DNA from: Nocardioides luteus
GTDB lineage: Bacteria > Actinomycetota > Actinomycetes > Propionibacteriales > Nocardioidaceae
DNA length: 64,000 bases
Reading direction: 5' to 3'
Assembly (NCBI RefSeq): GCF_000960475.2
Contig: NZ_JZDQ02000014.1
Coordinates: forward strand, 1-64,000
Below, in pieces: positions 8,459 through 20,581 of this stretch. The position numbers and the translations under genes are program-made. The notes beneath the pieces were generated by a model. The model worked only from the letters and a program-made list of their open reading frames with translations. It was not told where the DNA came from and did not search any database. Positions within the stretch are counted from its first letter, which is position 1. Each line of letters starts with the position of its first letter.

Positions 8459-9298
8459 CTACTTCACCTCGGACTTGAGGACCCGGTAGGCGCCGAGCGC
8501 GACCGGGACCACGACCCACAGGAAGATGCTGCAGATCAGTGCGAGCACCTGCTGCGTACCGACGTCAGGAAGGTCCGCGCCGGCCGGCACCGACCCGGCA
8601 CCCGCCGCGAACGGCGACAGCGCGTAGCCCATGTCGATGAACGGGATCACGTCGGCGGCCCAGTCGAAGATGAAGTAGAGCGTCGACCAGACCATCAGCG
8701 GCAGGAGCAGCTGGTCGACGTAGACGACCACGATCGAGAACGGCGTGCTGAGCAGGCACATCGCAAGCCCGAAGGCGCTCACGAAGTAGAGCAGCTGCTG
8801 CACGATCGTCCAGGCGAGGACCTCACCGTTGATCGACCAGCTGGCGTCGTAGCCGCCGACGGCCGCGGCGAGCGCGTTGCCGACGACACCGCACACGAGC
8901 GCCACGGCGATCAGGACCAGGGCGAGCGCGACGACGGCGACCAGCTTCGCCGCCATCACCCGAAGCCGGCTCGGCTCGAGGCTGAAGGTGACCATGTTGG
9001 TCCGCTGGCCCCACTCCTGGGTGACGATCATGATCGCCAGCACCGGGGTGAGCAGCGAGAGCGGGATCGTCAGGATCGAGGACCAGGCCGAGAGCCCCAG
9101 CGAGAAGTTGTCGTTGAGCGCGGCCACCAGGACCACGATGCCCATCGCCAGCAGCAGCATGCCCGCCGAGATGATCAGCAGGGCGCGCCCGGCGCGGGTG
9201 TCGGTCATCTTGCGCCACTCGACCAGCAGGAGCCGACCGAACGGCACCTTGGTCACCGCCGGCAGCGGCGTCGACGGCGCTACGGATACGGCGCTCAT
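8459..9298 (-). CDS. ABC transporter permease
   Basis: The 279-residue protein has six predicted membrane segments (for example ALLIISAGMLLLAMGIVVLVAAL and VALALVLIAVALVCGVVGNALAA) and the layout of ABC-2 type permeases. Its start overlaps the stop of the ATPase gene (ATGA), so the two form one exporter. The adjacent divergent two-component genes suggest regulated export of a drug, peptide or lantibiotic-like compound, as in bacitracin-type resistance modules. Substrate unknown. Confidence 0.85.
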   Translation of the reverse strand: MSAVSVAPSTPLPAVTKVPFGRLLLVEWRKMTDTRAGRALLIISAGMLLLAMGIVVLVAALNDNFSLGLSAWSSILTIPLSLLTPVLAIMIVTQEWGQRTNMVTFSLEPSRLRVMAAKLVAVVALALVLIAVALVCGVVGNALAAAVGGYDASWSINGEVLAWTIVQQLLYFVSAFGLAMCLLSTPFSIVVVYVDQLLLPLMVWSTLYFIFDWAADVIPFIDMGYALSPFAAGAGSVPAGADLPDVGTQQVLALICSIFLWVVVPVALGAYRVLKSEVK

Positions 9299-10224
9299 GC
9301 GGAGACTCCTTCGGCGTGGATCTGCGCGACGTTCTCGCGCTGGGTTTCGGCGGTGAGCTGCAGGAAGATGTCCTCGAGGCCGGCGCCGCCGTCGCGCAGG
9401 TCGGTGAGCACGACGTTGGACTCCAGGGCAGCCTTGCCCACCTCGGCCGGAGCGGCCGAGACCCGCATGCCGGTGCCGACCGGCTCGACGCTGTAGCCCT
9501 TGGCCTTGAGCGCCACGGTGAGCGCCTCGTTGTCCAGGGAGGTGACCAGCGACTGGCCGGCGGTGCCCTGGCTGGCGAGGATGGTGTCCTTGGTGCCCTC
9601 GGCCACGATGCGGCCGTTGCCGATGAGGATCAGCTCGTCGGCGATCTGCTCGACCTCGTGCAGCAGGTGGGAGGAGAGCAGGACGGTGCCGCCGCGGTCG
9701 GCGTACTCCTTGAGCAGGCCACGCATCCAGCGGATGCCCGCCGGGTCGAGACCGTTGGCCGGCTCGTCCAGGATCAGCACCTTCGGGTCACCGATCAGCG
9801 CGTGGGCGATGCCGAGACGCTGCTTCATGCCCAGGGAGTAGTTCTTGATCCGGCGCTTGGCCTCCGACGGCGTCAGCGAGACCAGCTCGAGCATCTCGTC
9901 GACGCGCGACTTCGGCAGACCCATCGTCATCGCGGCGAGCGTGAGCACCTCACGGCCGGTGCGACCGTCGTGCTGGGCGCTGGCGTCGAGCAGCACACCG
10001 ACGTGGCGGCCCGGGTTGGGGAGGTCGGCATAGAGGCTGCCGTTGATCGTTGCCCGACCCTTGGTGGGGTTGGTCAGGCCGACCATGATGCGCATGGTGG
10101 TCGACTTGCCCGCGCCGTTCGGGCCGAGGAAGCCGGTGACTTTGCCTGCCTCGGCGGTGAACGACACGTCGTCGACCGCGGTGAAGGTCCCGTAGACCCT
10201 CGTCAGTCCTTCGACTTTGATCAT
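9295..10224 (-). CDS. ABC transporter ATP-binding protein
   Basis: The 309-residue ATPase has Walker [10 protein letters not shown] near residue 38, signature SLGMKQRLG, Walker B VLILDEPANGLDP and the H-loop LSSHLLHE, then a C-terminal extension typical of ABC-2 drug exporters. ATG 10224 begins MIKVEGLTRVYG; ATG 10233 is possible. It pairs with the overlapping permease and is divergent from the sensor kinase gene, with 124 bases between them for both promoters. Confidence 0.92.
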   Translation of the reverse strand: MIKVEGLTRVYGTFTAVDDVSFTAEAGKVTGFLGPNGAGKSTTMRIMVGLTNPTKGRATINGSLYADLPNPGRHVGVLLDASAQHDGRTGREVLTLAAMTMGLPKSRVDEMLELVSLTPSEAKRRIKNYSLGMKQRLGIAHALIGDPKVLILDEPANGLDPAGIRWMRGLLKEYADRGGTVLLSSHLLHEVEQIADELILIGNGRIVAEGTKDTILASQGTAGQSLVTSLDNEALTVALKAKGYSVEPVGTGMRVSAAPAEVGKAALESNVVLTDLRDGGAGLEDIFLQLTAETQRENVAQIHAEGVSA

Positions 10225-10348
10225 GACGTACATCCTGCCGTGCGGCCGGCCCGGGCAGCATCGGACATACGGATGACCTGCAACCCGACAAAAGTATGGG
10301 TCCGCTCGCGACCACGGCATCGGGTCCGAGGGCTGTCGGGTCATTAAC

Positions 10349-11518
10349 GTGTACGCCGTGCAGCAACGTTCCCCGGACGACTATCAGCCACGCCTGAGCG
10401 TGTGGGGACACGTCTGGCGCTATCTCGCCGCGCTCGGGATCAGCGCCCTCGGTCTGTCGAGCAGCGTGGGCGGCTGGCCGGACTGGCGACTCGCGCTCGA
10501 CCTCGTCCTCGGCGTCGGCAGCCTGGTCCTGGTCTTCTGGCGGCGTCGCTGGCCGCTCACGGTCGTCACCGTCGTCACCGTCGCCAGCGCGTTCTCGATC
10601 CTCGCCGCCGGCGCGTCCGCGCTCGCCCTGGTCTCGCTGGCCACCCGCCGGCGCTGGCGCGAGATCATCCCGATGTCGCTGCTCAGCTTCGTGGCCGGGA
10701 TGTTCTGGCTCGCGGTGATGGACACGGCCACCCCGTCCGGACCGACGGGGTTCGCGCTGTGGGGCATCAACGTCGGTGTCAGCGTGGCGGTCATCGCCGC
10801 GATGGTCGCCTGGGGCATGTACATCGGCTCCCGGCGCGAGCTGATCGCGACGCTCCGGCTCCGGGCGGAGACCGCTGAGGCCGAGCAGGCGCTGCGCGTC
10901 TCGCAGGCCCGCGAGACGGAGCGGCGGCGGATCGCCCGCGAGATGCACGACGTGCTCGCCCACCGCATCTCCCACATCTCCATGCAGGCCGGCGCGCTCG
11001 CCTACCGCGAGGACCTCTCCGCCGACGAGATCCGGGGCCAGGTCGCCACCATCCGCGACGGCGCCCACCGGGCCCTCGACGACCTCCGGACCGTGCTCGG
11101 CGTGCTGCGCGGCAACGGCGAGGACCCCGAGACCGCGCCCCAGCCGACGTACGCCGACATCGGCCGCCTCGTCGAGGAGGCCCGCACGGGCGGCATGAAC
11201 ATCACCTTCGAGGACGACGTCGAGGGCTCGCCGCCGGAGGCGGTCGGACGGTCGATCTACCGGGTCGTGCAGGAAGGCATCACCAACTCGCGCAAGCACG
11301 CCCCGGGAGCCCTGCTGCAGGTCGCGCTGCGTGGCTCCGAGGAGCACGGCATCGACGTCGAGCTGCGCAACCGGCTCGGCTTCGACTCGAACACGCCCGG
11401 CGCCGGCCTCGGCCTGGTCGGGCTCACCGAGCGCGTCGACCTCGCGGGCGGACGGCTCGCGCACCGCACGGAAAAGGATGTCTTCATCCTCGAAGCATGG
11501 CTACCGTGGGGCCAGTGA
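10349..11518 (+). CDS. sensor histidine kinase (HisKA_3 type)
   Basis: The 389-residue kinase has about five hydrophobic membrane segments in the first 160 residues with only short loops, the layout of intramembrane-sensing kinases. The dimerisation and phosphotransfer helix is EMHDVLAHRISHISMQ (His199), followed by an ATPase domain with the N box VQEGITNSRKHAP and the G box PGAGLGLVGLTERV. It overlaps its response regulator. With the divergent ABC pair it probably senses the compound that pair exports. Confidence 0.92.
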   Translation: MYAVQQRSPDDYQPRLSVWGHVWRYLAALGISALGLSSSVGGWPDWRLALDLVLGVGSLVLVFWRRRWPLTVVTVVTVASAFSILAAGASALALVSLATRRRWREIIPMSLLSFVAGMFWLAVMDTATPSGPTGFALWGINVGVSVAVIAAMVAWGMYIGSRRELIATLRLRAETAEAEQALRVSQARETERRRIAREMHDVLAHRISHISMQAGALAYREDLSADEIRGQVATIRDGAHRALDDLRTVLGVLRGNGEDPETAPQPTYADIGRLVEEARTGGMNITFEDDVEGSPPEAVGRSIYRVVQEGITNSRKHAPGALLQVALRGSEEHGIDVELRNRLGFDSNTPGAGLGLVGLTERVDLAGGRLAHRTEKDVFILEAWLPWGQ

Positions 11519-12201
11519 GCAGCCCAGGGACCACTCCGGAGAGCTTGGCCAAGATCAAGGTGGGGATCGTCGACGACGACCCGCTCGTGCGCTCGGCCCT
11601 CGGGCTGATGCTCGGCGGCCAGGCCGACATCGAGGTCGTCGGCGAGGCGACCGACGGCCAGGAGGCGCTCGCTCTGGTGCGTACGTCCGCCCCTGACGTG
11701 GTGCTGATGGACATCCGGATGCCGCGGATCAACGGCCTCGAGGCGACCCGGCGCCTGATGTCCGAGCCGCAGAAGCCGCGCGTCATCGTGCTGACCACCT
11801 TCGGTGCCGACGAGTACGTCGTCGACGCTCTCGCCGCCGGCGCCGACGGGTTCCTGCTCAAGGACACGCCTCCGCCCGAGATCGTCTCGGCGATCCGTGC
11901 GGTCGCCGCGGGCGAGCCGATCCTCTCCCCCAAGGCGACCCGCACCCTGATCACCCGGCTCCGTGCCGAGCCGACCGGCGAGCGCGCCGCTGCCGCCGGG
12001 CGCCGCCTCGAGGCGCTCACCGAGCGCGAGCACGAGGTCGCGCTCGCCGTCGGGCGCGGGCTGAGCAACGCCGAGATCGCCAAGGAGCTCTACCTCTCCA
12101 TCCCGACCGTCAAGGCGCACGTCTCGCGCCTCTTCGACAAGCTCGGCGCCACCAACCGGGTCCAGATCGCGATCACCGTCCACGACGCCGGGCTGGTCTG
12201 A
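11515..12201 (+). CDS. NarL/LuxR-family response regulator
   Basis: The 228-residue regulator has a receiver domain (acid pair VGIVDDDP, phosphoacceptor Asp66 in VLMDIRMP, Lys in LLKDTPPPE) and a C-terminal LuxR helix-turn-helix (LTEREHEVALAVGRGLSNAE). GTG 11515 overlaps the kinase stop (GTGA); ATG 11497, inside the kinase gene, is the alternative. It is the cognate partner of the preceding kinase. Confidence 0.92.
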   Translation: MSSPGTTPESLAKIKVGIVDDDPLVRSALGLMLGGQADIEVVGEATDGQEALALVRTSAPDVVLMDIRMPRINGLEATRRLMSEPQKPRVIVLTTFGADEYVVDALAAGADGFLLKDTPPPEIVSAIRAVAAGEPILSPKATRTLITRLRAEPTGERAAAAGRRLEALTEREHEVALAVGRGLSNAEIAKELYLSIPTVKAHVSRLFDKLGATNRVQIAITVHDAGLV

Positions 12202-12245
12202 GCGCTCGTCTCACCGACCACACGGGTCACACCGTTCAGGTTGTT

Positions 12246-12285
12246 CCTGCACTTCTCTGGCGTTGCAACACCTGAGAAGTGCAGG
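12246..12285. terminator. 40-base near-perfect palindrome between convergent genes
   Basis: Arms cctgcacttctc (12246-12257) and gagaagtgcagg (12274-12285) are perfectly complementary, and the centre itself is nearly palindromic around gttgcaac. It lies between the stops of the response regulator and the metallo-hydrolase and can serve both strands as a terminator. It is less GC-rich than its surroundings. Confidence 0.6.
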
Positions 12286-12332
12286 CCTGGAAAATTTGTA
12301 GAGGCCGGTCAACCGGGTATCCCTACCGGACC

Positions 12333-13103
12333 TCAGACGTCGTACACAGCCCCCGTAGCCGCCAGCTCGGTCGGCCCGTCGAACGCAGACCGCGCCTCGC
12401 GGAGCGCATCGGCGGAGTCGTGCCAGGGCGGGACGTGGGTGATGACCAGCTTCTTCACGTGAGCCTTGGTGGCGTACTCCCCCGCGTGGACGCCGGTGAT
12501 GTGGACCCCGGGAGGATTCTCGACGCCGTCGCGGAAGGCGGCCTCGCACACGAACAGGTCGGCGTCGGTGGCGATGTCGAGGAGCGCCTCGGTCTCGGCG
12601 GTGTCGCCGCTGTAGGCGATGACCTTGCCGTGCGCCTCGATCCGCAGCCCGTACGCATCGACGGGATGCTCCACGGGCGTCGGGGTGACCACGAACGGAC
12701 CGAGATTGATCGGCCCGGTGTAGGTCGAGAACGCGAACTCCTCGCGCATCCCGGGGCGCTTGGGGAGGTCGTAGGCCTTCGCCAGCCGCCGGCCGGTGCC
12801 CTTGGGGCCGTAGACCGGGATCGGCGGCTGCGGGCCGGTCGGGTGCCACTTGCGCAGGACGTAGTAGGAGGTCATGTCGACGCAGTGGTCGGCGTGCAGG
12901 TGCGAGAGCAGGACCGCGTCGATCAGCAGCGGGTCCACGTAGCGCTGCAGGACACCGAGCGCGCCGTTGCCCATGTCGAGCACGATCCGCCAGGTCCGCC
13001 CCTCCGAGTCGTCGGCCTCGACGAGATAGCAGGAGGCGGGGCTCTCGGGCCCGGGATAGGAGCCCGAGCACCCGATGACGGTCAGCCGCATGCCGGACGT
13101 CAT
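12333..13103 (-). CDS. MBL-fold hydrolase, Rv1339-like
   Basis: The 256-residue metallo-beta-lactamase-fold enzyme shows [10 protein letters not shown] (HxHxDH) near 69-76, a GDTAETEAL Asp ligand and downstream His in [10 protein letters not shown], the binuclear zinc set. By position and sequence it corresponds to mycobacterial Rv1339, reported to be an atypical cyclic-AMP phosphodiesterase; that activity is inferred here. ATG 13103 overlaps the murI stop (ATGA), which fixes the start. Confidence 0.88.
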   Translation of the reverse strand: MTSGMRLTVIGCSGSYPGPESPASCYLVEADDSEGRTWRIVLDMGNGALGVLQRYVDPLLIDAVLLSHLHADHCVDMTSYYVLRKWHPTGPQPPIPVYGPKGTGRRLAKAYDLPKRPGMREEFAFSTYTGPINLGPFVVTPTPVEHPVDAYGLRIEAHGKVIAYSGDTAETEALLDIATDADLFVCEAAFRDGVENPPGVHITGVHAGEYATKAHVKKLVITHVPPWHDSADALREARSAFDGPTELAATGAVYDV

Positions 13104-13957
13104 CCGAGGCCTCCGGCGAACTGCTGGGCGGCCGCGAGCTCGGGGCCGAGGAACCGGGCGCCGATGGCCTTGAACTCGGCCGGGTTGCCCGTGGTCAGGA
13201 ACCTGTAGGTGGGCTCGCCGCCTTCGCGCATGAGGTCGTTCTCGGCGAGGACGCGGTAGACGTCCTTCGCCGACTCCTCGGCGCTGCTGACCAGCGTCAC
13301 GTTGTCGCCCATCACATAGGAGATCACACCAGTCAGGAGCGGATAGTGGGTGCACCCGAGGATCAGCGTGTCGACCCCGGCACTGGTCAGCGGGTCCAGA
13401 TATTCGTGCGCGGCAGCCAGGAGCTCGTCGCCGCCGGTGACGCCGGCCTCGACGAACGGGACGAACCGGGGGCACGCCCGGGTGTGCAGCGAGACGTGGG
13501 GCGCGGCGGCGAAGGCGTCGTCGTAGGCCATCGACTCGGCCGTCGCGTGGGTACAGATCACCCCGATACGGCCGGTGCGGGAGGCGGCGACGGCGCGGCG
13601 GGTCGCCGGCAGGATCACCTCGACCACGGGCAACGGCTTGTAACGCTCACGGGCGTCGCGCAGCATCGCGGCCGAGGCCGAGTTGCACGCGATGACCAGG
13701 GCTTTCACGCCCTGCTCGACGAGATGGTCGAGGCACTCCAGGGCGTACTCGCGCACCTCGGCGATCGGCCGCGGCCCGTAGGGCGCACGGGCGGTGTCGC
13801 CGACGTACAGGATCGACTCGTGGGCGAGCTGGTCGATCACCGACCGCGCCACGGTCAGACCACCGAAGCCCGAGTCGAAGATCCCGATCGGAGCGTCGCG
13901 GTCGGGCTGGGCTGAACCCAGGGGCGAGGTCGAACCCAGGGACGAGACGGACTGCAC
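13100..13957 (-). CDS. murI: glutamate racemase
   Basis: The enzyme interconverts L- and D-glutamate for peptidoglycan. It shows [12 protein letters not shown], the first catalytic Cys in VIACNSASA, and the second in [11 protein letters not shown], with [11 protein letters not shown] between. The family runs about 265 residues; from GTG 13957 the protein is 285. The true start is uncertain, since the frame stays open to 14041 and no strong ribosome site is visible. Coupled by ATGA to the MBL hydrolase downstream. Confidence 0.93.
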   Translation of the reverse strand: MQSVSSLGSTSPLGSAQPDRDAPIGIFDSGFGGLTVARSVIDQLAHESILYVGDTARAPYGPRPIAEVREYALECLDHLVEQGVKALVIACNSASAAMLRDARERYKPLPVVEVILPATRRAVAASRTGRIGVICTHATAESMAYDDAFAAAPHVSLHTRACPRFVPFVEAGVTGGDELLAAAHEYLDPLTSAGVDTLILGCTHYPLLTGVISYVMGDNVTLVSSAEESAKDVYRVLAENDLMREGGEPTYRFLTTGNPAEFKAIGARFLGPELAAAQQFAGGLG

Positions 13958-14063
13958 GATCGTCAAGGCTAGGCCCAAACACCGCTGCTTGGCAGTGCTG
14001 GGGGTCACTCGAGACATACCCGAGATCCATCTCACGTTCATGAGCAGGGCGGTTCGATGTTGT

Positions 14064-14069
14064 TAACGT
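14064..14069 (+). promoter_or_regulatory. leaderless-type -10 box
   Basis: TAACGT lies six bases before ATG 14076 and no ribosome site precedes that ATG, the pattern of a leaderless transcript. Confidence 0.45.
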
Positions 14070-14075
14070 CCGGTT

Positions 14076-15074
14076 ATGACGATTTCTCGGCGCTCGCTGA
14101 TGCTGGTGGTCCTGATCGCCCTGCTGGGCGTCACCTTCGCGGTCGTCGACCTGCCCGGACGGCCCGCGCAGGCGGCGACGACGAAGCGGGTGCTGGCGAT
14201 CTCCGTCGACGGGCTCAGCGTGACCGCGATCGAGAAGCTCGGGCCCGGGCACCTGCCGAACCTCTACCGGCTGATGCGTGGCGGCGCCTCGACCCGCGAG
14301 GCGCGCAGCGAGTACGAGCAGAGCGTCACCCTCCCCAACCACACCTCGATGGTCACCAGCCGCCGGATCACCCGCTCCGCCCACGGCCACGGGGTCACCT
14401 GGAACACCGACCGGTCGTGGATGACGGTGCAGGAGGCCGCCGGACACCCGGTCTCGTCGGTCTTCAGCCAGGTCGGGCGCGCCGGCCGGAGCAGCGCCCT
14501 GTTCGCCTCGAAGTCCAAGTTCGGCCTCTTCGACCGCTCCTGGCCCTCCATCGACCGGTTCGTGGTCGACGGCGACGCCGACCTGGTCGACCGCGCGGCC
14601 ACCGACCTGGCGACCAGGAAGCGCGCCTTCACCTTCGTCCACCTCGGCTCCCCCGACCACTACGGCCACCGCGACGGCGGGATGAGCGCGGCCTACCGCG
14701 CCTCGGTGATCCGCACCGACGCCCGCATCGGCAGGCTGCTCAAGGCGATCGACTCCTCGAGCGCGCTGAAGGGGTCGACGTACGTCATCCTGACCGCCGA
14801 CCACGGCTTCAAGTCGGGCGCCACCGACCACAGTGCCCACCTCTACCCCAACTACCGGATCCCGTTCGTGGTGTGGGGTCCCGGCGTCGCCCGCGGCGCC
14901 TCGCTCTACCGGCTCAACCCCGACTACCGCGCGCCCGGGACCAGCCGGGCGACGTACGACGGCAGGCAGCCGATCCGCAACGGCGACCTCGGCAACCTGG
15001 CCCTGGACCTGCTCGGCCTGGGCCCGATCCCCGGCAGCACGCTGAACTCCGCTCAGTCACTAGACATTCGCTGA
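14076..15074 (+). CDS. secreted alkaline phosphatase/nucleotide pyrophosphatase-type phosphodiesterase
   Basis: The 332-residue protein has a signal peptide (LMLVVLIALLGVTFAVV, cleavage near AQA) and the NPP/type I phosphodiesterase metal site: Asp45 in ISVDGL, nucleophile Thr85 in VTLPNHT, Asp and His in GSPDHYGH, DH in LTADHGFKSG and a final His in TDHSAH. It hydrolyses phosphodiester or phosphate monoester bonds outside the membrane; the substrate is unknown. A diverged paralogue with an internal stop follows directly. Confidence 0.87.
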   Translation: MTISRRSLMLVVLIALLGVTFAVVDLPGRPAQAATTKRVLAISVDGLSVTAIEKLGPGHLPNLYRLMRGGASTREARSEYEQSVTLPNHTSMVTSRRITRSAHGHGVTWNTDRSWMTVQEAAGHPVSSVFSQVGRAGRSSALFASKSKFGLFDRSWPSIDRFVVDGDADLVDRAATDLATRKRAFTFVHLGSPDHYGHRDGGMSAAYRASVIRTDARIGRLLKAIDSSSALKGSTYVILTADHGFKSGATDHSAHLYPNYRIPFVVWGPGVARGASLYRLNPDYRAPGTSRATYDGRQPIRNGDLGNLALDLLGLGPIPGSTLNSAQSLDIR

Positions 15075-15104
15075 GCGTTCGCCCGGGGTGCCGTCGGGTT
15101 CACT

Positions 15105-15110
15105 TAGGGT
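15105..15110 (+). promoter_or_regulatory. leaderless-type -10 box
   Basis: TAGGGT ends six bases before GTG 15117, which favours GTG 15117 over GTG 15111 as the start of the disrupted phosphodiesterase gene. Confidence 0.4.
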
Positions 15111-15116
15111 GTGCCG

Positions 15117-16136
15117 GTGCGTCGCCTCTTCCCTCTCGTCTCCCTCGGCATCTTCGTCGTCGTGGTGCTCGTCGTCGCCTTCACCGCGCTGCCCGACCGG
15201 GACGGCGACGGCGGCAGAAGCGCGAAGCGTGAGCCCGCCCAGTCCGACCGGAAGGTGCTCGCGATCTCGATCGACGGGCTCAACCCGGACGCGCTGACGA
15301 AGCTCGGTCCGGCGAAGACGCCGAACATCCACCGGCTGATCGACGAGGGCGCCTCGACGCTCAACGCCCGCACGGCGTACGAGAAGAACATCACCCTGCC
15401 CAACCACACCGGCATGGTCACCAGCGACCCGATCGACGCCGACGAGGGCGGTCACGGGGTCACCTGGAACGTCGGCGACCCGTCGAAGTCGATCTCGAAG
15501 GACGAGGACTCGGTGTTCACCGTGGCCCACGAGGCCGGGCTCAGCACGGGCGTCTTCGTGACCAAGCAGAAGTTCGAGCTGTGGCAGCGGGCCTGGGAGG
15601 ACGACATCGACCTGTTCGTGCCGATCGACGACCACGCCAAGCTGGTCCCGGAGGCGGTCGAGGACCTGGCCGACGAGCAGCGGGACCTCACCTTCGTCCA
15701 CCTCTCGCTCCCCGACGTCGCCGGGCACAAGTCGGGCGGGATGTCGCCGGACTACCTCGACGCCGTCGCGGAGTCGGACTAGGAGGTCGGTGAGTTCCTG
15801 AAGGTGATCGACGAGGACGCCGACCTGAAGAAGGACCTCGACGTCATCCTCACCGCCGACCACGGCTTCAAGCCGGGGATCACCAACCACTCCGAGAAGG
15901 TCTACGAGAACTACCGGATCCCGTTCGTCGTGTGGGGCCCGGACGCCGCTGCCGGCGCCGACCTCTACGAGCTCAACACCGACGACTACCACGATCCCGG
16001 CAAGGGCCGCCCCGACTACGAGGGTCCCCAGCCCATCCGCAACGCCGATCTCGGCAACCTGGCCCTGGACCTCCTCGGCCTCGGCCCCATCGAGACCAGC
16101 GACATCGGCAAGGACCAGACGCTCGACGTCGAGTAG
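15117..16136 (+). pseudogene. paralogous phosphodiesterase interrupted by an amber stop
   Basis: The frame encodes a second NPP-type phosphodiesterase: membrane or signal segment LVSLGIFVVVVLVVAFTAL, ISIDGL, ITLPNHTGM, SLPDVAGHKSG, then TAG at 15780-15782, and in the same frame LTADHGFKPG, ITNHSE and a C terminus matching the neighbour. Aligned to the intact copy, the stop falls where that copy has an ordinary residue (RTDARIG against ESD-stop-EVG). The truncated product lacks the second half of the metal site. Causes: a point mutation, a base error in this sequence, or readthrough. No frameshift is involved. Confidence 0.8.
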
Positions 16137-16151
16137 CCGGTAACCGAGTGC

Positions 16152-16170
16152 CGAGCTTGTCGAGACCACC
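16152..16170 (-). repeat. reverse copy of the dispersed repeat
   Basis: cgagcttgtcgagaccacc is the exact reverse complement of the first 19 bases of the core seen at 5-23 and 51-69. It sits 16 bases after the phosphodiesterase stop and before the flavoprotein gene. Confidence 0.75.
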
Positions 16171-16227
16171 ACAAGGAAACGCAACCGTGAGGTACGTTCG
16201 CAACGTAACCGCGTGAGGGGAGCGTTG

Positions 16228-17460
16228 ATGTCAGTCGGCCGGATCGCTCGGGCCGCGTTGCGCAGGGACCGCCGGGACCGGCGGGTCACGGTCGTCGGCG
16301 CCGGGATCGGTGGCCTGACCCTCGCGATCGAGCTGCGCCGACAGGGCATCGAGGTCGAGGTGTACGAAGCCGCGACCGACCCGCACCCGACCGGCGAGGC
16401 CGTGCTGCTCCCGGCCAACGCGACCAGGCTCCTCGAACGCATCGGGCTCGGCCCCGGCCTCGCAGCGGCCTCGGCGACCGTCGACGGGCTGGTCTGGCGC
16501 GACGGCCACACCGGCGCCGCGATCGGCCGGGTGCTCTCGGCCACGGAGTACGCCGGCCGAGCCGGCGCATCCTGCTACGGCATCCGTCACGCCGATCTGC
16601 ATGCACTTCTGAGCGACGAGCTCGGCACCGAGGGACTTCACGTGGGCCACCGGCTGGCCGGGCTCACCGACTCCGGCGGTTCTGTCAGGTTGGAGTTCGC
16701 CGGCGGCGAGACGGCCGAGGCCGACCTGGTCATCGGCGCCGACGGCGCCCGCTCGATGCTGCGTGAGCACGTCCTCGGCTACGACGACGCCCAGTTCTCC
16801 GGCTGCGTCGCCTGGCGTGGGATCGTGCCGCGCTCGCGTCTCACCCTGCTCCCCGACCCCGATCGCCTGCAGCTGTGGCTCGGGCCCGACGGTCATCTGA
16901 TGCATCATCCGGTCGGCGACGGCGACCATGCGTTCCTGCTGGTCAAGCGGCAGCTCGGCCCCTGGGTGCCGGACTCGTGGTCCTGGCCGGCCGACCCGGA
17001 CGAGCACGTCCACGCGTACGCCGGCTGGCATCCGGCCCTCGTCCAGATGATCTCGGCGGCGCCCGGCTCGGAGCGCTGGGGGCTCTTCCATCGGCCACCG
17101 CTGACCACCTGGTCGCGCGGCCGGGTCACCCTGCTCGGCGACGCCGCCCACCTGATGCTCCCGCACCACGGCCAGGGTGCCGCCCAGGCGATCGAGGATG
17201 CGATCGTCCTCGCCGACTGCCTCGCCTCCGACGACGACCGGGACCGCGCCCGCACGACCTACGAGGTACGCCGCCGCGACCGCACCCGCCGGATCCAGGT
17301 CGCCTCGCTGGCCGCCGCCGACGTCCTCCACCTCCCCGACGGTCCGCGCGCCCAGGCCCGGAACAAGCGGCTCGGGTCACCCGATGTCTACGACCGCCAT
17401 CTCGCCTGGATCCACGAGCACGACGCGGCCGACCCGGCCCCGGGGGCCGGCGGCCCGTAA
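16228..17460 (+). CDS. FAD-dependent aromatic-ring-type monooxygenase
   Basis: The 410-residue flavoprotein follows the p-hydroxybenzoate-hydroxylase plan: GxGxxG dinucleotide motif (VVGAGIGGLTLAIELRR, about 22-38), the DG motif VIGADGARS near residue 173 and the GD motif LLGDAAHLMLPHHGQG near 305. It would hydroxylate or oxidise a small organic molecule with NAD(P)H and O2. ATG 16228 is chosen for GAGGGGAG just upstream. No partner genes show the substrate. Confidence 0.88.
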   Translation: MSVGRIARAALRRDRRDRRVTVVGAGIGGLTLAIELRRQGIEVEVYEAATDPHPTGEAVLLPANATRLLERIGLGPGLAAASATVDGLVWRDGHTGAAIGRVLSATEYAGRAGASCYGIRHADLHALLSDELGTEGLHVGHRLAGLTDSGGSVRLEFAGGETAEADLVIGADGARSMLREHVLGYDDAQFSGCVAWRGIVPRSRLTLLPDPDRLQLWLGPDGHLMHHPVGDGDHAFLLVKRQLGPWVPDSWSWPADPDEHVHAYAGWHPALVQMISAAPGSERWGLFHRPPLTTWSRGRVTLLGDAAHLMLPHHGQGAAQAIEDAIVLADCLASDDDRDRARTTYEVRRRDRTRRIQVASLAAADVLHLPDGPRAQARNKRLGSPDVYDRHLAWIHEHDAADPAPGAGGP

Positions 17461-17490
17461 CTCCGCGGCCCGCTGCCGCGTTGCCCGGTA

Positions 17491-17835
17491 GTGAGAGCCA
17501 TCCCCGGACGCAAGGGCTTCATGGCGCTCGGCATCTGGACGATGTACGCATCGGCCCTCGCCGTAGCGCTGGTGCAGCTCGGCTCCACCTCGGCGTCCGG
17601 CGGACTCGACTCCGGACGCCCGCTCGCCCCCGGCAGCCCCGCGGCCCTCATCGACAAGCACGACTGCTGGAGCGCCGAGGCCCCACGCGACATGATCGGC
17701 AGGCTCCCCGGCCACGCCATCGTCGCCACCGGCTCCGCCCCGCGCTACGTCGACGCCCACCTCACCGGCCAGGCCCTCGACCAGGTCTTCTCCGGCGAGG
17801 ACCACGGCCTCGTCGTCTACGCCTTCTGCCGCTGA
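17491..17835 (+). CDS. small conserved hypothetical protein
   Basis: The 114-residue product has one N-terminal hydrophobic helix (ALGIWTMYASALAVALVQL) and then a compact domain with KHDCWSAEAP, MIGRLPGHAIV and GLVVYAFCR. Blocks of this kind recur, in my recollection, in small Nocardioides proteins without assigned function. It may start at GTG 17491 or ATG 17521. It converges on cysM with only seven bases between the stops. Confidence 0.6.
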   Translation: MRAIPGRKGFMALGIWTMYASALAVALVQLGSTSASGGLDSGRPLAPGSPAALIDKHDCWSAEAPRDMIGRLPGHAIVATGSAPRYVDAHLTGQALDQVFSGEDHGLVVYAFCR

Positions 17836-17842
17836 CCGACGC

Positions 17843-20568
<2,726 letters not shown>

Positions 20569-20581
20569 GAGGGTCCTTCAC

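Noticed and set aside
15780..15782. TAG as pyrrolysine or programmed readthrough
   Set aside because: No pyl genes or readthrough signals are seen; a point mutation or read error is simpler.
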